DNA of 64,000 nucleotides, taken from JAIBBD01 sp041390685 (GTDB lineage Bacteria; Chloroflexota; Dehalococcoidia; UBA2979). Of this stretch, positions 7,734 through 16,796 are shown in pieces. Every line of letters starts with the position of its first letter. The first letter of the stretch is position 1. The stretch covers positions 1,984,001 to 2,048,000 of the forward strand of contig JAWKPL010000001.1 in the NCBI GenBank assembly GCA_041390685.1. Reading direction: 5' to 3'. The notes below the pieces were generated by a model that did no database searches, was not told where the DNA came from, and was given only the letters and a program-made list of their open reading frames with translations. A program made the position numbers and the translations under genes.

Positions 7734-8036
7734 GTGGATGACCTCGCCATCATCGCGGAGCCAAGGCGGCGCGAGATCCTGCGGCTCGTCTGGGACCGCG
7801 AGCTTCCCGCGGGCGCGATCGCGGAAGCGATGCCCGTGACGTTCGGCGCGGTGTCGCAGCACCTGGGCGTGCTCAGTCGGGCGGGGCTGGTGGAGCTGCG
7901 GCGCGAGGGGCGCCGGCACTTTTACCGCGCGAACCGCGCGCGCCTCGGGCCGCTCGCGGCGATGCTCGAGGCGATGTGGGCGAGCAGCCTCGACCGCCTG
8001 GAAGCGGCGATCGAGGAGGAGCGGGACTCCTCGTGA
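7734..8036 (+). CDS. ArsR-family winged-helix transcriptional regulator
   Basis: About 100 residues with a complete winged-helix domain: IIAEPRRREILRLVWD, then the recognition region AVSQHLGVLSRAGLVELRREG and the wing RRHFYRAN. No cysteine metal-sensing motif of the classical ArsR type is visible, which places it with the ArsR regulators that partner SRPBCC genes. Start chosen at GTG 7734, six bases after TAAAAT; 7728 is an alternative. The stop overlaps the downstream AHSA1-type gene, and the divergent SRPBCC gene shares its operator. It probably represses both directions, but the signal is unknown. Confidence 0.88.
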   Translation: MDDLAIIAEPRRREILRLVWDRELPAGAIAEAMPVTFGAVSQHLGVLSRAGLVELRREGRRHFYRANRARLGPLAAMLEAMWASSLDRLEAAIEEERDSS

Positions 8037-8482
8037 GCGAGCGCATAGTCGTCGAGCGCTGGTTGGCGGCGCCGCCTGAGCATGTGTGGAGCTACTTCAC
8101 GGACGGCGACCTGTGGGCGCGCTGGCAGGGGACGGCCGCGTCGGTGGACCCGCGGCCCGGAGGGGCGATCGTGCTGCAGATGGGCCGCAACGAGGACGGC
8201 GCAGGCGCGCGCGGCGAGTTCGTGCTCCTCGAACGCCCGACGCGGCTCGTGTTCACGTGGGGCTGGGTGGATGCGCCGTTCGGCGAAGTGCCGCCCGGCA
8301 GCACGACCGTCGAGGTCGAACTGGTCGCCGAGGCCGGCGGCACGCGGCTGCGTCTGACGCACTCGGGCATCCCCGGCGGCCTCGGGGGCGTGCACGACGA
8401 GGGCTGGCGGCTGTACCTCGGACGGCTCGCGACGATCCTCGAGGGCGGTGAGCCCGGTGCGGATCCCTCGCTCGCGAGTTAG
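8033..8482 (+). CDS. AHSA1-type SRPBCC domain protein
   Basis: 149 residues of the AHSA1/SRPBCC class. IVVERWLAAPPEHVWSYFTD begins the domain; RPGGAIVLQMG, FVLLERPTRLVFTWGW and the GGTRLRLTHSGIP block follow, with a terminal amphipathic helix beginning GWRLYLGRL. The GTG at 8033 overlaps the stop of the regulator gene, so the two are surely co-transcribed. Regulator plus AHSA1 pairs are common in bacteria and are often linked to stress or aromatic compounds, but the substrate here is unknown. The stop shares TTAG with the convergent lpd gene. Confidence 0.85.
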   Translation: MSERIVVERWLAAPPEHVWSYFTDGDLWARWQGTAASVDPRPGGAIVLQMGRNEDGAGARGEFVLLERPTRLVFTWGWVDAPFGEVPPGSTTVEVELVAEAGGTRLRLTHSGIPGGLGGVHDEGWRLYLGRLATILEGGEPGADPSLAS

Positions 8483-9900
8483 CCTCGGGTCTGCCGCCCG
8501 AGGTAGTGCGGGGAGTGGCCGAAATAGAGGCTGGCGGCCTCCATGAGCGTCTCCGCAAGCGTCGGGTGGGCGTGCACCGCGAGGTGGAGGTCCGACACCC
8601 GGACGCCCATCTCGATGGCCATCACCGCCTCGCCCATCAACTCGCCCGCGCCGTGGCCCGTGATGCCGATGCCGAGGACACGCTCCGTGCTCGGCTCGAT
8701 CACGAGCTTCGTCAGGCCCTCGCGGGTGCCCATCGTGGTCGCGCGGCCCGAGGCGGCCCACGGGAAGCGCGAGACGGCGACGTCGATGCCACGGTCGATC
8801 GCCTGCGCCTCGGTGAGACCGCACCAGGCGACCTCGGGGTCGGTGAAGACGACGGCCGGGATGCCGGCCGGCTCGGAGGCGACCGGCATCCCCGCGATCG
8901 CCTCGGCGGCCACGCGGCCCTCGTGCGTGGCTTTGTGGGCGAGCATTGGCTCGCCGGTGACGTCGCCGATGGCGAAGATCGAGGGTTCGTCGGTGCGGCG
9001 CGCGCCGTCCACGCGGATGAAGCCGCGCTCGTCCAGGCGCACCTGCGTGTTCTCGAGGCCGAGGCGCTGGGTGTTCGGCGTGCGGCCGACGGCGATCAGC
9101 ACGCGGCTGAAGTCGTGGTTGTCGGGCTCGCCCTCGCCCTGGAACGTCGCGCGGATCGCGCCCTCGACTTCCTCGAGGGCGGAGACTCGGGTGTTCAGGA
9201 AGATGTCGCGAAACTCGCGCTTCAGGCGCCGCTGCAGCGGCTCGACGAGGTCACGGTCGGCGCCCGGCAGCAGTCCGTTTGTCATCTCGACGACCGTGAC
9301 CTGCGAGCCGAGGGCGGAGTACACCGTGCCCAGTTCGAGGCCGATGTAGCCGCCGCCGACGATGAGCAGCGTCTCCGGCACGTCCTCCAGCTCGAGGGCC
9401 GCCTCGGAGTCCATCACGCGCGGCGAATCGAGGCGCAAGACCTGCGGGATCGCGCTCAGCGAGCCCGTGGCGACGATGGCGTAGTCGAACTCGACCTCGC
9501 TGATCTCGCCGTCGCTGCGCACGCGCAGGCGGTTGGGCCCCTCGAAGTAGCCGCGGCCCTGCATGTAGGTCACGTGGCGGCCGCGCGCGATCTGGCCCAG
9601 GCCGCGGGTGAGCTTGTCGACAACGCCCTGCTTCCAGTCGCGCAGCTTTGGCAGATCGAGCTTCGGCTCGCCGAAGCTGACTCCCCACTCGCTGGAAGCG
9701 CGCGTCTCCTGGATCAGGCTCGCGACGTGCAGCAGCGCCTTCGAGGGGATGCAGCCGCGGTACAGGCAGACGCCGCCCGGCTGCGGGGCGTCGTCGACCA
9801 GGGTGACGTCCATCCCGAGGTCCGCTGCCTGGAACGCGGCGGCGTAGCCGCCCGGCCCGGCGCCCAGCACGACGACCCGCGGTCGGTCCTCCGAGGTCAT
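8479..9900 (-). CDS. lpdA: Dihydrolipoyl dehydrogenase (E3)
   Basis: 473-residue FAD-dependent disulfide oxidoreductase that reoxidises dihydrolipoamide with NAD. The FAD site VVLGAGPGGYAAA is followed by the redox pair in GGVCLYRGCIPSKALLH, where the two cysteines have the usual spacing but the middle residues (LYRG) are less common. The NAD site LLIVGGGYIGLELG, the FAD-closing IFAIGDVTGEPMLAHKA and the catalytic HAHPTLAET near the C-terminus are all present. It is last in the aceE-aceF-lpdA operon, four bases after aceF. It may also supply the L protein of the facing glycine cleavage genes. Confidence 0.96.
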   Translation of the reverse strand: MTSEDRPRVVVLGAGPGGYAAAFQAADLGMDVTLVDDAPQPGGVCLYRGCIPSKALLHVASLIQETRASSEWGVSFGEPKLDLPKLRDWKQGVVDKLTRGLGQIARGRHVTYMQGRGYFEGPNRLRVRSDGEISEVEFDYAIVATGSLSAIPQVLRLDSPRVMDSEAALELEDVPETLLIVGGGYIGLELGTVYSALGSQVTVVEMTNGLLPGADRDLVEPLQRRLKREFRDIFLNTRVSALEEVEGAIRATFQGEGEPDNHDFSRVLIAVGRTPNTQRLGLENTQVRLDERGFIRVDGARRTDEPSIFAIGDVTGEPMLAHKATHEGRVAAEAIAGMPVASEPAGIPAVVFTDPEVAWCGLTEAQAIDRGIDVAVSRFPWAASGRATTMGTREGLTKLVIEPSTERVLGIGITGHGAGELMGEAVMAIEMGVRVSDLHLAVHAHPTLAETLMEAASLYFGHSPHYLGRQTRG

Positions 9901-9904
9901 CGGC

Positions 9905-11383
9905 CTAGCCTTCCATCGCGACGATCAGGGGCTCGCGGATCGCGTCGGCGATCCAGTTGAGGAAGCGTGCGCCGTCCGCGCCGTCGATGACGCGGTGGTC
10001 GATCGACAGCGAGAGCGGCAGCTGCAGGCGAGGCGTCCACTGGCCGTCTCCCCACACAGGGGTCTGTTCGGCGCGCCCGACCCCGAGGATGGCGACCTCG
10101 GGCCAGTTCACGAGCGGCGTGAAGTGCCCCGTCCCCAGGCTGCCGAGGTTGGAGATGGTGAAGGTCGCGCCGCGCATCTCCTCGAGGGTGAGCTTGTTCT
10201 CGCGCGCCCGTTCGGCGATGCCGGCCATCTCCACCGCAAGCTCGATGATGTTCTTGTCGTCGACGCCCCGGATCACCGGCACGGCGAGGCCACGCTCTGT
10301 ATCGACGGCCATGCCGATGTCGTAGTAGCGCTTGAGGATAAGCTCGTTGGTCTCAACGTCGAGGCTGGAGTTGAAGTGCGGGTTCGCCTTCAGGGCCGCG
10401 GCGACGATCTTCAGCAGCACGACCGAGATCGTGAGGTTGCCACCCGCCTCGCGCGCTCGCTCGCGGTAGCGCCGGCGCAAATCCTCCAGCTCGGTGATGT
10501 CGGCCGTCTGGAAGAGCGTGACGTACGGGATCTGCTCCCATGATGTCGTCATGTTGCGCGCGACGGTGCGCCGGAAGCGGGACAGCGGCTCCCGGTCCAC
10601 CGGGCCGAACTGCGCGAAGTCTGGGAGCGACGGAGCTGATTGGCTCCGCGCCGCCCCCTCGTCCGGCGCCGAGGCGGGGGCAACGGCCTGCGTCGCCGCG
10701 GACGGGGGGGCGGCCTGGTGCGAGCGCGCGTGGCGCTTCACATCCTCCTCGTCGATGCGGCCGCCCGGACCCGAGCCGCGCACCTCGCGGATGTCGACGC
10801 CAATCTGGCGCGCAAACTGCCGCACCGAGGGCGCCGCGAAGACGGGCATACCCTCAGGCGCGGGCGCTTCGGCCGATGCCGCGGCCGGCGCGGGCTGAGG
10901 CGGCGCCGGGGGTGCCTCCTCGCGGGGCCGTTCGAGGGTCAGTTCGGCCGCCGTCTCCTCCACGGGAGCGACCTCGGGTTGCGGGGTTGCCGCCGCCGGC
11001 GCCGGGTCCGGCTGCTGAGCGACTTCCGGGCTCGGCGTGGCGGCCGTGTCCGGTCCGGATACGGGCTCGGGTGGAGGCGGCTCGACGTCCCGCGTTCCGG
11101 ACGATGAGGGTGGCGCCGGATCCGGCGCGGAGGCCGCGGCGACGGGGGCGGTCTCGACGGCAATCAGCGGCTGACCGGGGCGCACGGTCTGGCCCGGTGC
11201 GACGTGCACCTTCGTGACACGGCCGGCGATGCCGGACGGCACGTCGATCGTCGCCTTCTCCGTCTCGATGGTGACCAGCGGCTGGTCGACGGCGATGGTG
11301 TCGCCCTCATGGACGAGCACCGTGAGGATGTCCGCCTCGTCGATGCCCTCCCCGAGGTCCGGCAGTGCGAAGTCCTGGCTCAT
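9905..11383 (-). CDS. aceF: Pyruvate dehydrogenase E2, dihydrolipoamide acetyltransferase
   Basis: 492 residues in the order lipoyl domain (about 1-80, lipoyl Lys in ETEKATIDV), a long Ala/Pro/Glu linker (about 85-195), a peripheral subunit-binding domain (SVRQFARQIGVDIREVRGSG), a second Ala-rich linker and the catalytic domain. The acyltransferase motif SIDHRVIDGADGARFLNW contains the catalytic His and Asp. A single lipoyl domain is present. ATG at 11383 begins the lipoyl domain directly; the frame is open upstream but not similar to the family. The gene lies between aceE and lpdA, 22 and 4 bases from them. Confidence 0.96.
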   Translation of the reverse strand: MSQDFALPDLGEGIDEADILTVLVHEGDTIAVDQPLVTIETEKATIDVPSGIAGRVTKVHVAPGQTVRPGQPLIAVETAPVAAASAPDPAPPSSSGTRDVEPPPPEPVSGPDTAATPSPEVAQQPDPAPAAATPQPEVAPVEETAAELTLERPREEAPPAPPQPAPAAASAEAPAPEGMPVFAAPSVRQFARQIGVDIREVRGSGPGGRIDEEDVKRHARSHQAAPPSAATQAVAPASAPDEGAARSQSAPSLPDFAQFGPVDREPLSRFRRTVARNMTTSWEQIPYVTLFQTADITELEDLRRRYRERAREAGGNLTISVVLLKIVAAALKANPHFNSSLDVETNELILKRYYDIGMAVDTERGLAVPVIRGVDDKNIIELAVEMAGIAERARENKLTLEEMRGATFTISNLGSLGTGHFTPLVNWPEVAILGVGRAEQTPVWGDGQWTPRLQLPLSLSIDHRVIDGADGARFLNWIADAIREPLIVAMEG

Positions 11384-11405
11384 GCCGCGCCTTTCATGCT
11401 CGCCG

Positions 11406-14093
11406 TCAGCGGTGTGCGGGGTTGGGCCGCTCGGCGTCGATGCGCAGACGCGCCGCGGCCTCGCGCACGGTGGCCTGCGGGACTGCTTCCTGGCGCGCGA
11501 GCGCAGAGAGCGCCGCGTGCGCGATGTGGCGCGCATCGACCTCGAAGAAGTCTCGCAGCTCAGAGCGCGTGGCGCTGCGCCCGAAGCCGTCGGTGCCGAG
11601 AGAGACCAGGGGGACGGGGATCCACTTCGCCAGGCCGTCCGGCAGCGCCTTCATGTAGTCGGACGCTGCGACGACCACGCCCGTGCCACCATCGAGGCAG
11701 GCGGTCACGTAGGGCACGCGTGGCGGCTGATCCGGGTGGAGCACGTTCCACCGCTCGACGTCGAGCGCCTCCCGTCGTAATTCCGTCCACGAGGTGACCG
11801 ACCAGACCTCGGCGGCCACCCCGAAGTCCGCGAGCAGGGCCTGCGCGCGGACCGCCTCGTTGAGAATGGCGCCACCCGCCAGCAGGCGCACGACGGGGCG
11901 GGTCCCCGTCTCATCGGGGGAGCGAAAGCGGTACATGCCGCGGATGATGCCGTCTCGGACGCCGTTGCCCTCCGGCACGGGCGGCTGCTCGTAAGGCTCG
12001 TTGCCCACGGTGACGTAGTACATGACGTCTTCGTTGTGGACGTGCATGCGTTCGATGCCCTCGCGGATAATCTCCGCCAGCTCGTAGGCGTAGGCGGGGT
12101 CGTAGCTCACGAGGTTGGGGACGGTGGAGGCGAGCAGGTGGCTATGGCCGTCCTGGTGCTGCAGGCCTTCGCCCGGGAGGGTGGTGCGCCCGGAGGTGCC
12201 GCCGATGAGGAAGCCTCGCGTCCGGGCGTCGCCGGCCGCCCAGACGAAGTCGCCGATGCGCTGCAGGCCGAACATCGAGTAGTAGATGAAGAACGGGAGC
12301 ATTGCCCGCCCGTACGAAGAGAGCGCGGTGCCCGCGGAGAAGAACGAACTGACGGAGCCCGCCTCGGTGATGCCCTCCTCTAGGATCTGGCCGTCCTTCG
12401 ACTCTTTGTAGAAGAGCAGGTTCTGCGCGTCGACGGGCTCATAGAGCTGGCCCATCGAGGAGTAGATGCCAAACTCGCGAAACATCGGCTCCATGCCGAA
12501 TGTTCGCGCTTCGTCGGGGACGATCGGGACGACGCGATGCCCCACGTTCGCGTCGCGGAGCAGCTTCGTCAGGATGCGGACGAAGACCATGGTCGTTGAC
12601 GCCTCGCGGCCGGCGGAGCCGGTGCGGAACTCGTCCCAGAGCTCGGGCGCCGGCGGCTGCAGGTCGCTCGTGGCGATGCGGCGACGCGGCACAGACCCGC
12701 CCAGGGCGCGCCGCCGTTCCCGCAGGTACTCAACCTCGATCGAGTCCCCGGCCGGACGGTAGAGCGGGGCGCCGACGACCTCGTCGTCGGATAGCGGGAT
12801 CGAGAGGCGGTCGCGGAAGGCGAGCAGCTCTTCCTCGTTGAGGGCCTTCTGCTGGTGGGTGATGTTCTTGCCCTCGCCCGCTTCGCCCAGGCCGTACCCC
12901 TTGATGGTGCGCGCGAGGATGACGGTGGGCGCACCTCGATGGCGCATCGCCGCGTGGTAGGCGGCGTATACCTTTTCGGGGTCGTGGCCGCCGAGGCGCA
13001 TGCGCCATAGCTCGTCGTCGGAAAGGTGGTCGACCATGCGCCTGAGGCGCGGGTCGGCGCCCCAGAAGCGCTCCCGGATGTACGCGCCACCGGCGACGGA
13101 GTACTTCTGATACTCGCCGTCGACGACCTCGCCCATGCGGCGGGTGAGCAGACCCTCGCTGTCCCGCGCGAGCAGCGGGTCCCACTCGCTCCCCCACAGC
13201 ACCTTGATGACGTTCCAGCCGACGCCTCGGAAGACGGCCTCCAGCTCCTGAATGATCTGGCCGTTGCCTCGGACGGGGCCATCGAGGCGCTGCAGGTTGC
13301 AGTTCACGACGAAGATGAGGTTGTCGAGCCGCTCGCGCGCGGCCAGGCTGATGGCGCCGAGCGCCTCGGGCTCGTCGGTCTCGCCGTCGCCGAGGAACGC
13401 CCATACCTTGCGGTCGGACGGCTCGAGGATGCCCCGGTCCTCGAGGTAGCGCATGAAGCGCGCCTGGTACATGGCCATGAGCGGGCCGAGACCCATCGAG
13501 ACGGTCGGGAACTGCCAGAAGTCGGGCATGAGCCACGGATGCGGGTAGGACGACAGTCCGCCCGCCTCCGCGAACTCGCGGCGGAAATGATGCACCTGCT
13601 GCGCGTTGAGCCGTCGTTCGAGGTATGCGCGGGCGTAGATGCCGGGCGACGCATGGCCCTGGATGAACAGCAGGTCGCCGCCGGTGGGATGGTCCAGACC
13701 GCGTACGAAATGGTTGAACGCCACCTCGTACAGCGTCGCGGCCGAAGCGTACGTCGAGATGTGCCCGCCGATGCCGTGCTCGCGCTGGTTAGCCTCGACG
13801 ACCATCGCCATCGCGTTCCAGCGGATGATGTTCTTGATGCGCAGCTCGAGATCGCGGTTGCCGGGGTAGGGCGGCTGCTTCTCGAGCGGGACCGTATTCA
13901 CGTACGGCGTCGTCGAGGTGACCGGGAGGCCCGCCCCCGACCGTTGAGCCTCCACCTGCAGTGAGCGCAGCAGCTCGCTCGCCCTGCCGGGACCGGCGCG
14001 ACGCATGACGTCGCGCAGAGACCCGATCCAGTCCTGCGTCTCCAGGCGGTCGAGGTCTGCTCGCGCGGCGGCTGGGTCGAGGTCGGCGGTCAT
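11406..14093 (-). CDS. aceE: Pyruvate dehydrogenase E1, homodimeric type
   Basis: 895-residue thiamine-diphosphate enzyme that decarboxylates pyruvate and acetylates the E2 lipoyl group. HISTYASAATLYEVAFNHF, the TPP motif beginning FLGDGETDEPEALGAI and ending in NCNLQRLDGPV, TIKGYGLGEAGEGKNITHQQ and GTSGRTTLPGEGLQHQDG are diagnostic for the AceE type rather than the two-subunit E1. Start at ATG 14093; an upstream open stretch of 30 codons has no family similarity. It is first in the aceE-aceF-lpdA operon, which faces the glycine cleavage genes. Confidence 0.97.
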   Translation of the reverse strand: MTADLDPAAARADLDRLETQDWIGSLRDVMRRAGPGRASELLRSLQVEAQRSGAGLPVTSTTPYVNTVPLEKQPPYPGNRDLELRIKNIIRWNAMAMVVEANQREHGIGGHISTYASAATLYEVAFNHFVRGLDHPTGGDLLFIQGHASPGIYARAYLERRLNAQQVHHFRREFAEAGGLSSYPHPWLMPDFWQFPTVSMGLGPLMAMYQARFMRYLEDRGILEPSDRKVWAFLGDGETDEPEALGAISLAARERLDNLIFVVNCNLQRLDGPVRGNGQIIQELEAVFRGVGWNVIKVLWGSEWDPLLARDSEGLLTRRMGEVVDGEYQKYSVAGGAYIRERFWGADPRLRRMVDHLSDDELWRMRLGGHDPEKVYAAYHAAMRHRGAPTVILARTIKGYGLGEAGEGKNITHQQKALNEEELLAFRDRLSIPLSDDEVVGAPLYRPAGDSIEVEYLRERRRALGGSVPRRRIATSDLQPPAPELWDEFRTGSAGREASTTMVFVRILTKLLRDANVGHRVVPIVPDEARTFGMEPMFREFGIYSSMGQLYEPVDAQNLLFYKESKDGQILEEGITEAGSVSSFFSAGTALSSYGRAMLPFFIYYSMFGLQRIGDFVWAAGDARTRGFLIGGTSGRTTLPGEGLQHQDGHSHLLASTVPNLVSYDPAYAYELAEIIREGIERMHVHNEDVMYYVTVGNEPYEQPPVPEGNGVRDGIIRGMYRFRSPDETGTRPVVRLLAGGAILNEAVRAQALLADFGVAAEVWSVTSWTELRREALDVERWNVLHPDQPPRVPYVTACLDGGTGVVVAASDYMKALPDGLAKWIPVPLVSLGTDGFGRSATRSELRDFFEVDARHIAHAALSALARQEAVPQATVREAAARLRIDAERPNPAHR

Positions 14094-14160
14094 CGGCGGT
14101 GTGTCCCCTGTGTACGCCCTCCATGGTAGGACGAGGCGAGAGCGGGTGCAGGATGGACCG

Positions 14161-14751
14161 CTACCTCGTAGCCAGCTCGGCATACCTGAAGCATGTCACC
14201 TCGTGGTCGTTCACGAGCCCCGCGGCCTGCATGAAGGCATAGCAGATGGTCGGCCCGACGAAGCGAAAGCCGCGCTTCCGCAGGTCGCGGCTCATGGCGC
14301 GCGACTCCTCGGTCTCAGCGGGCAGCTCCGATAGCGAGGCGAAGCGGTTCTGGCGTGGCGCACCCCCCACGAAGCCCCAGAGGTACGCGTCGAAGGTCCC
14401 ATGTTCGGGGAGCAGGTCGAGGAACGCGCGCGCGTTGCCGATCGTGGCGTCCACCTTCGCACGGTTGCGGATGATGCCCGCGTCTGCGAGCAGGCGTGCA
14501 CGGTTCTCATCGCCGTAGGCGGCGATGCGTTCGACGTCGAACCCCTCGAAGGCGCGGCGGTAGCCCTCGCGGCGGCGGAGCACCGTCTGCCACGAAAGGC
14601 CGGCCTGCGCGCCCTCCAGTGTCAGCAACTCGAAGAGCGCGCGGTCGTCATGGAGCGGGACGCCCCACTCCTCGTCGTGGTAGGCAGTCATCAACGGGTC
14701 GTTGCCGCCCGCCCACGCGCACCGCGTGGCTTCGTCCGATACGACGGCCAT
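14161..14751 (-). CDS. tag: DNA-3-methyladenine glycosylase I
   Basis: 196-residue base-excision repair enzyme that removes 3-methyladenine. The conserved N-terminus CAWAGGNDPLMTAYHDEEWG, GLSWQTVLRRREGYRRAFEGF, then RNRAKVDATIGNARAF and the C-terminal VNDHEVTCFR match the family. His and Cys near the end, with the N-terminal Cys, provide the structural zinc site. It lies two bases after the MFS transporter stop and may be co-transcribed with it. Confidence 0.95.
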   Translation of the reverse strand: MAVVSDEATRCAWAGGNDPLMTAYHDEEWGVPLHDDRALFELLTLEGAQAGLSWQTVLRRREGYRRAFEGFDVERIAAYGDENRARLLADAGIIRNRAKVDATIGNARAFLDLLPEHGTFDAYLWGFVGGAPRQNRFASLSELPAETEESRAMSRDLRKRGFRFVGPTICYAFMQAAGLVNDHEVTCFRYAELATR

Positions 14752-14753
14752 CG

Positions 14754-16145
14754 TCAGTCCTCGATCCGGGGTTCACGCAGCGTGACGAAGAGCAGCAGCG
14801 CCAGCGCCCCGAACAACGCGCCGATGACGACAAACCCGAGCGCGAGCGACACGGCCGCGAAGGCCGCCGCGCCCATCGGCCCGACGAGGAACGCGGCGGC
14901 CTGCGCGCTGCCCGCGAGGCCGAACCCGGTGCCTCGACGGTCCCTCGGCACGTTCGCCGCAATCAGCGTGTTCGTCGCGGGGAGCATCATCGCCTGGACG
15001 AGCGAGATCAAGGAGAACCCCACGATGAACATCGTGACGCCGTGCGCGCCCGCGAGCAGGAGGTGCGCCACCCCGGCAACGGCGCTACCAACGATGAGCG
15101 AGGCACGCAGCCGGCCGGTGCCAACGAAGCCCTGCCCCACGAGCGCGACCCCGGCGACCGACGCGATTCCACCGAAGGTGAACGCCAGGCCGGTCGCCCC
15201 GGCCACGTCCTCGGTGCCCTGGATGTCCTGCAGCGCGATCGGCGTGAGCAGGCGCACGAGCTGGTTCAGCGCGAACACCAGGAAGAAGAGGAACAGCGCC
15301 AGATAGAACTGCCCTGACAGTTCCCTCCAGAACGAAGTCGCTCGTTCTTCGGCAGGCGCGTCCTTCGCGCGGCGCGCTGCGACCCGGTCGGGAGGCACGA
15401 CGAACAGCACCACGATGGCCGACAGCGCGGGCATGATTGAGGCGGCGACGATCGCACCTCGATAGTCGAAGAGCACAGCGAGCCCCGCGCCGATGGCGGG
15501 GCCGACGGTGCTGCCGAGGTACTGCGCGCCGTTCACGATGCCAAGCGAGCGGCTGATCTGCGTGTCGGGGACGCTCACCGTCGTGAGCGCGACGGCCGCG
15601 GGGATGTAGCCGGAGAAGAGCCCCTGGCATGCGAACGCCACGGAGATGTGCCAGGGCTCACGGGCGAACATCAGGATCAGCGTCGTGATGCTGGCGAAGA
15701 ACAGCGCGCGCACGAACATCAGCTTGCGTCCGAAGCGGTCCGCGGCCACGCCCCAGACCGGCCCGCTCACCACGCGAGCGAGTCCGAGCGTGGTGCTGCC
15801 GACGGCCACCCAGAACACGGCGTCCGCCTCGCTGCTCGCGCCGAGTTCTTTCGCGTACAGCGGCAGGAAGGGAATCCAGAAGAACGTGGACAGGCTCGCG
15901 ATGCCGACCCCGGCGGCGATGCTCAGCGTGGTGCCGAGGACACCGAACCGTCCGTGCGGTGAGTCCTCCGAGGGGTCGGGGGCGGCGGGCAGGGCAGGGG
16001 ATGAGGCGGCTTCGACGGCGTGGCTCCCCTCGATCCAGATGACGCGTGGGGAGCATCTCGCCGCCGCGCCCGGGCCGCAAGCGCAGACGTGATGCGCGAC
16101 GTACGCTGAGCCTGTCGCGCCGTGACGGAGGAGGATCGTGTGCAC
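14754..16145 (-). CDS. Major facilitator superfamily transporter
   Basis: Predicted 12-segment membrane transporter, about 463 residues. The first membrane segment begins near residue 66 (FGVLGTTLSIAAGVGIA) and the loop signature VWGVAADRFGRKLMF marks the MFS fold. SLGIVNGAQYLGSTVGPAIGAG resembles drug or metabolite exporters, but the substrate is unknown. The only in-frame standard start codon is GTG at 16145, which overlaps the divergent dedA start at 16140; downstream alternatives would need CTG. The N-terminal 65 residues look poorly conserved, so the true start is uncertain. tag follows directly. Confidence 0.85.
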   Translation of the reverse strand: MHTILLRHGATGSAYVAHHVCACGPGAAARCSPRVIWIEGSHAVEAASSPALPAAPDPSEDSPHGRFGVLGTTLSIAAGVGIASLSTFFWIPFLPLYAKELGASSEADAVFWVAVGSTTLGLARVVSGPVWGVAADRFGRKLMFVRALFFASITTLILMFAREPWHISVAFACQGLFSGYIPAAVALTTVSVPDTQISRSLGIVNGAQYLGSTVGPAIGAGLAVLFDYRGAIVAASIMPALSAIVVLFVVPPDRVAARRAKDAPAEERATSFWRELSGQFYLALFLFFLVFALNQLVRLLTPIALQDIQGTEDVAGATGLAFTFGGIASVAGVALVGQGFVGTGRLRASLIVGSAVAGVAHLLLAGAHGVTMFIVGFSLISLVQAMMLPATNTLIAANVPRDRRGTGFGLAGSAQAAAFLVGPMGAAAFAAVSLALGFVVIGALFGALALLLFVTLREPRIED

Positions 16146-16757
16146 CTCAACCTGATCGAGATGGTGAAGTGGGCCGGATACGCCGGGCTCTTCGCGATCG
16201 TCTTCGCGGAGACGGGCCTGTTATTCGGGTTCTTTCTCCCCGGCGATTCGCTCCTGATCACGGCCGGTGTGCTGGCGACGGACAAGTTTCCCGATCACCA
16301 GCTCTCGCTCGCTGTGCTGCTACCGCTGCTCTTCGTCGCCGCCGTCTCCGGTGACGCGGCTGGCTACCTCATCGGCCGGCACATGGGCCCGAGGCTCTTC
16401 GTGCGCGACGATGCGCGGTTCTTCCGGCGCAAGCACCTCATCCGCGCGGGTGAGTTCTACGAGAAGCATGGTGGGAAGACGATCGTGCTGGCGCGCTTTC
16501 TGGCGATCATCCGCACCTTTGCTCCGACGGTGGCCGGCGCGGCTGGCATGAGATGGAGCACCTTCACGTTCTACAACGCGATTGGCGGCCTCGGCTGGGT
16601 CGTCTCGATGGTGCTCCTGGGGTATTTCGTCGGTGAGGCGATCCCGAACCTCGACGCATTCTTTTTCGGCATCCTGGCCCTCGTGATCGGGATCTCGCTG
16701 GCGCCGGCAGCCGTGCACGTATGGCGCGAGCGGGCGGCGGCCCGCCGTTCCCACTGA
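16140..16757 (+). CDS. dedA: DedA family membrane protein
   Basis: 205-residue inner-membrane protein of the DedA/SNARE-associated family, related to undecaprenyl-phosphate and lipid flippases. The reentrant-loop signatures FFLPGDSLLITAGVLA and RFLAIIRTFAPTVAGAAGM are intact, including the Asp in PGD and the conserved Arg in FLAIIRTF. GTG at 16140 has GGAGGAGG five bases upstream, better than the in-frame GTG at 16122. A TACGCT box at 16102-16107 is the likely -10. The gene is divergent from the MFS transporter. Confidence 0.93.
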   Translation: MHLNLIEMVKWAGYAGLFAIVFAETGLLFGFFLPGDSLLITAGVLATDKFPDHQLSLAVLLPLLFVAAVSGDAAGYLIGRHMGPRLFVRDDARFFRRKHLIRAGEFYEKHGGKTIVLARFLAIIRTFAPTVAGAAGMRWSTFTFYNAIGGLGWVVSMVLLGYFVGEAIPNLDAFFFGILALVIGISLAPAAVHVWRERAAARRSH

Positions 16758-16796
16758 CGGAGGCAGTGAGGCGGTCCGGGCGGGACGGCGAGGGCG

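Noticed and set aside
8506..9960. 484-codon plus-strand frame opposite lpd
   Set aside because: Antisense of a gene with all dihydrolipoyl dehydrogenase motifs; composition is His/Arg-rich as in shadow frames.
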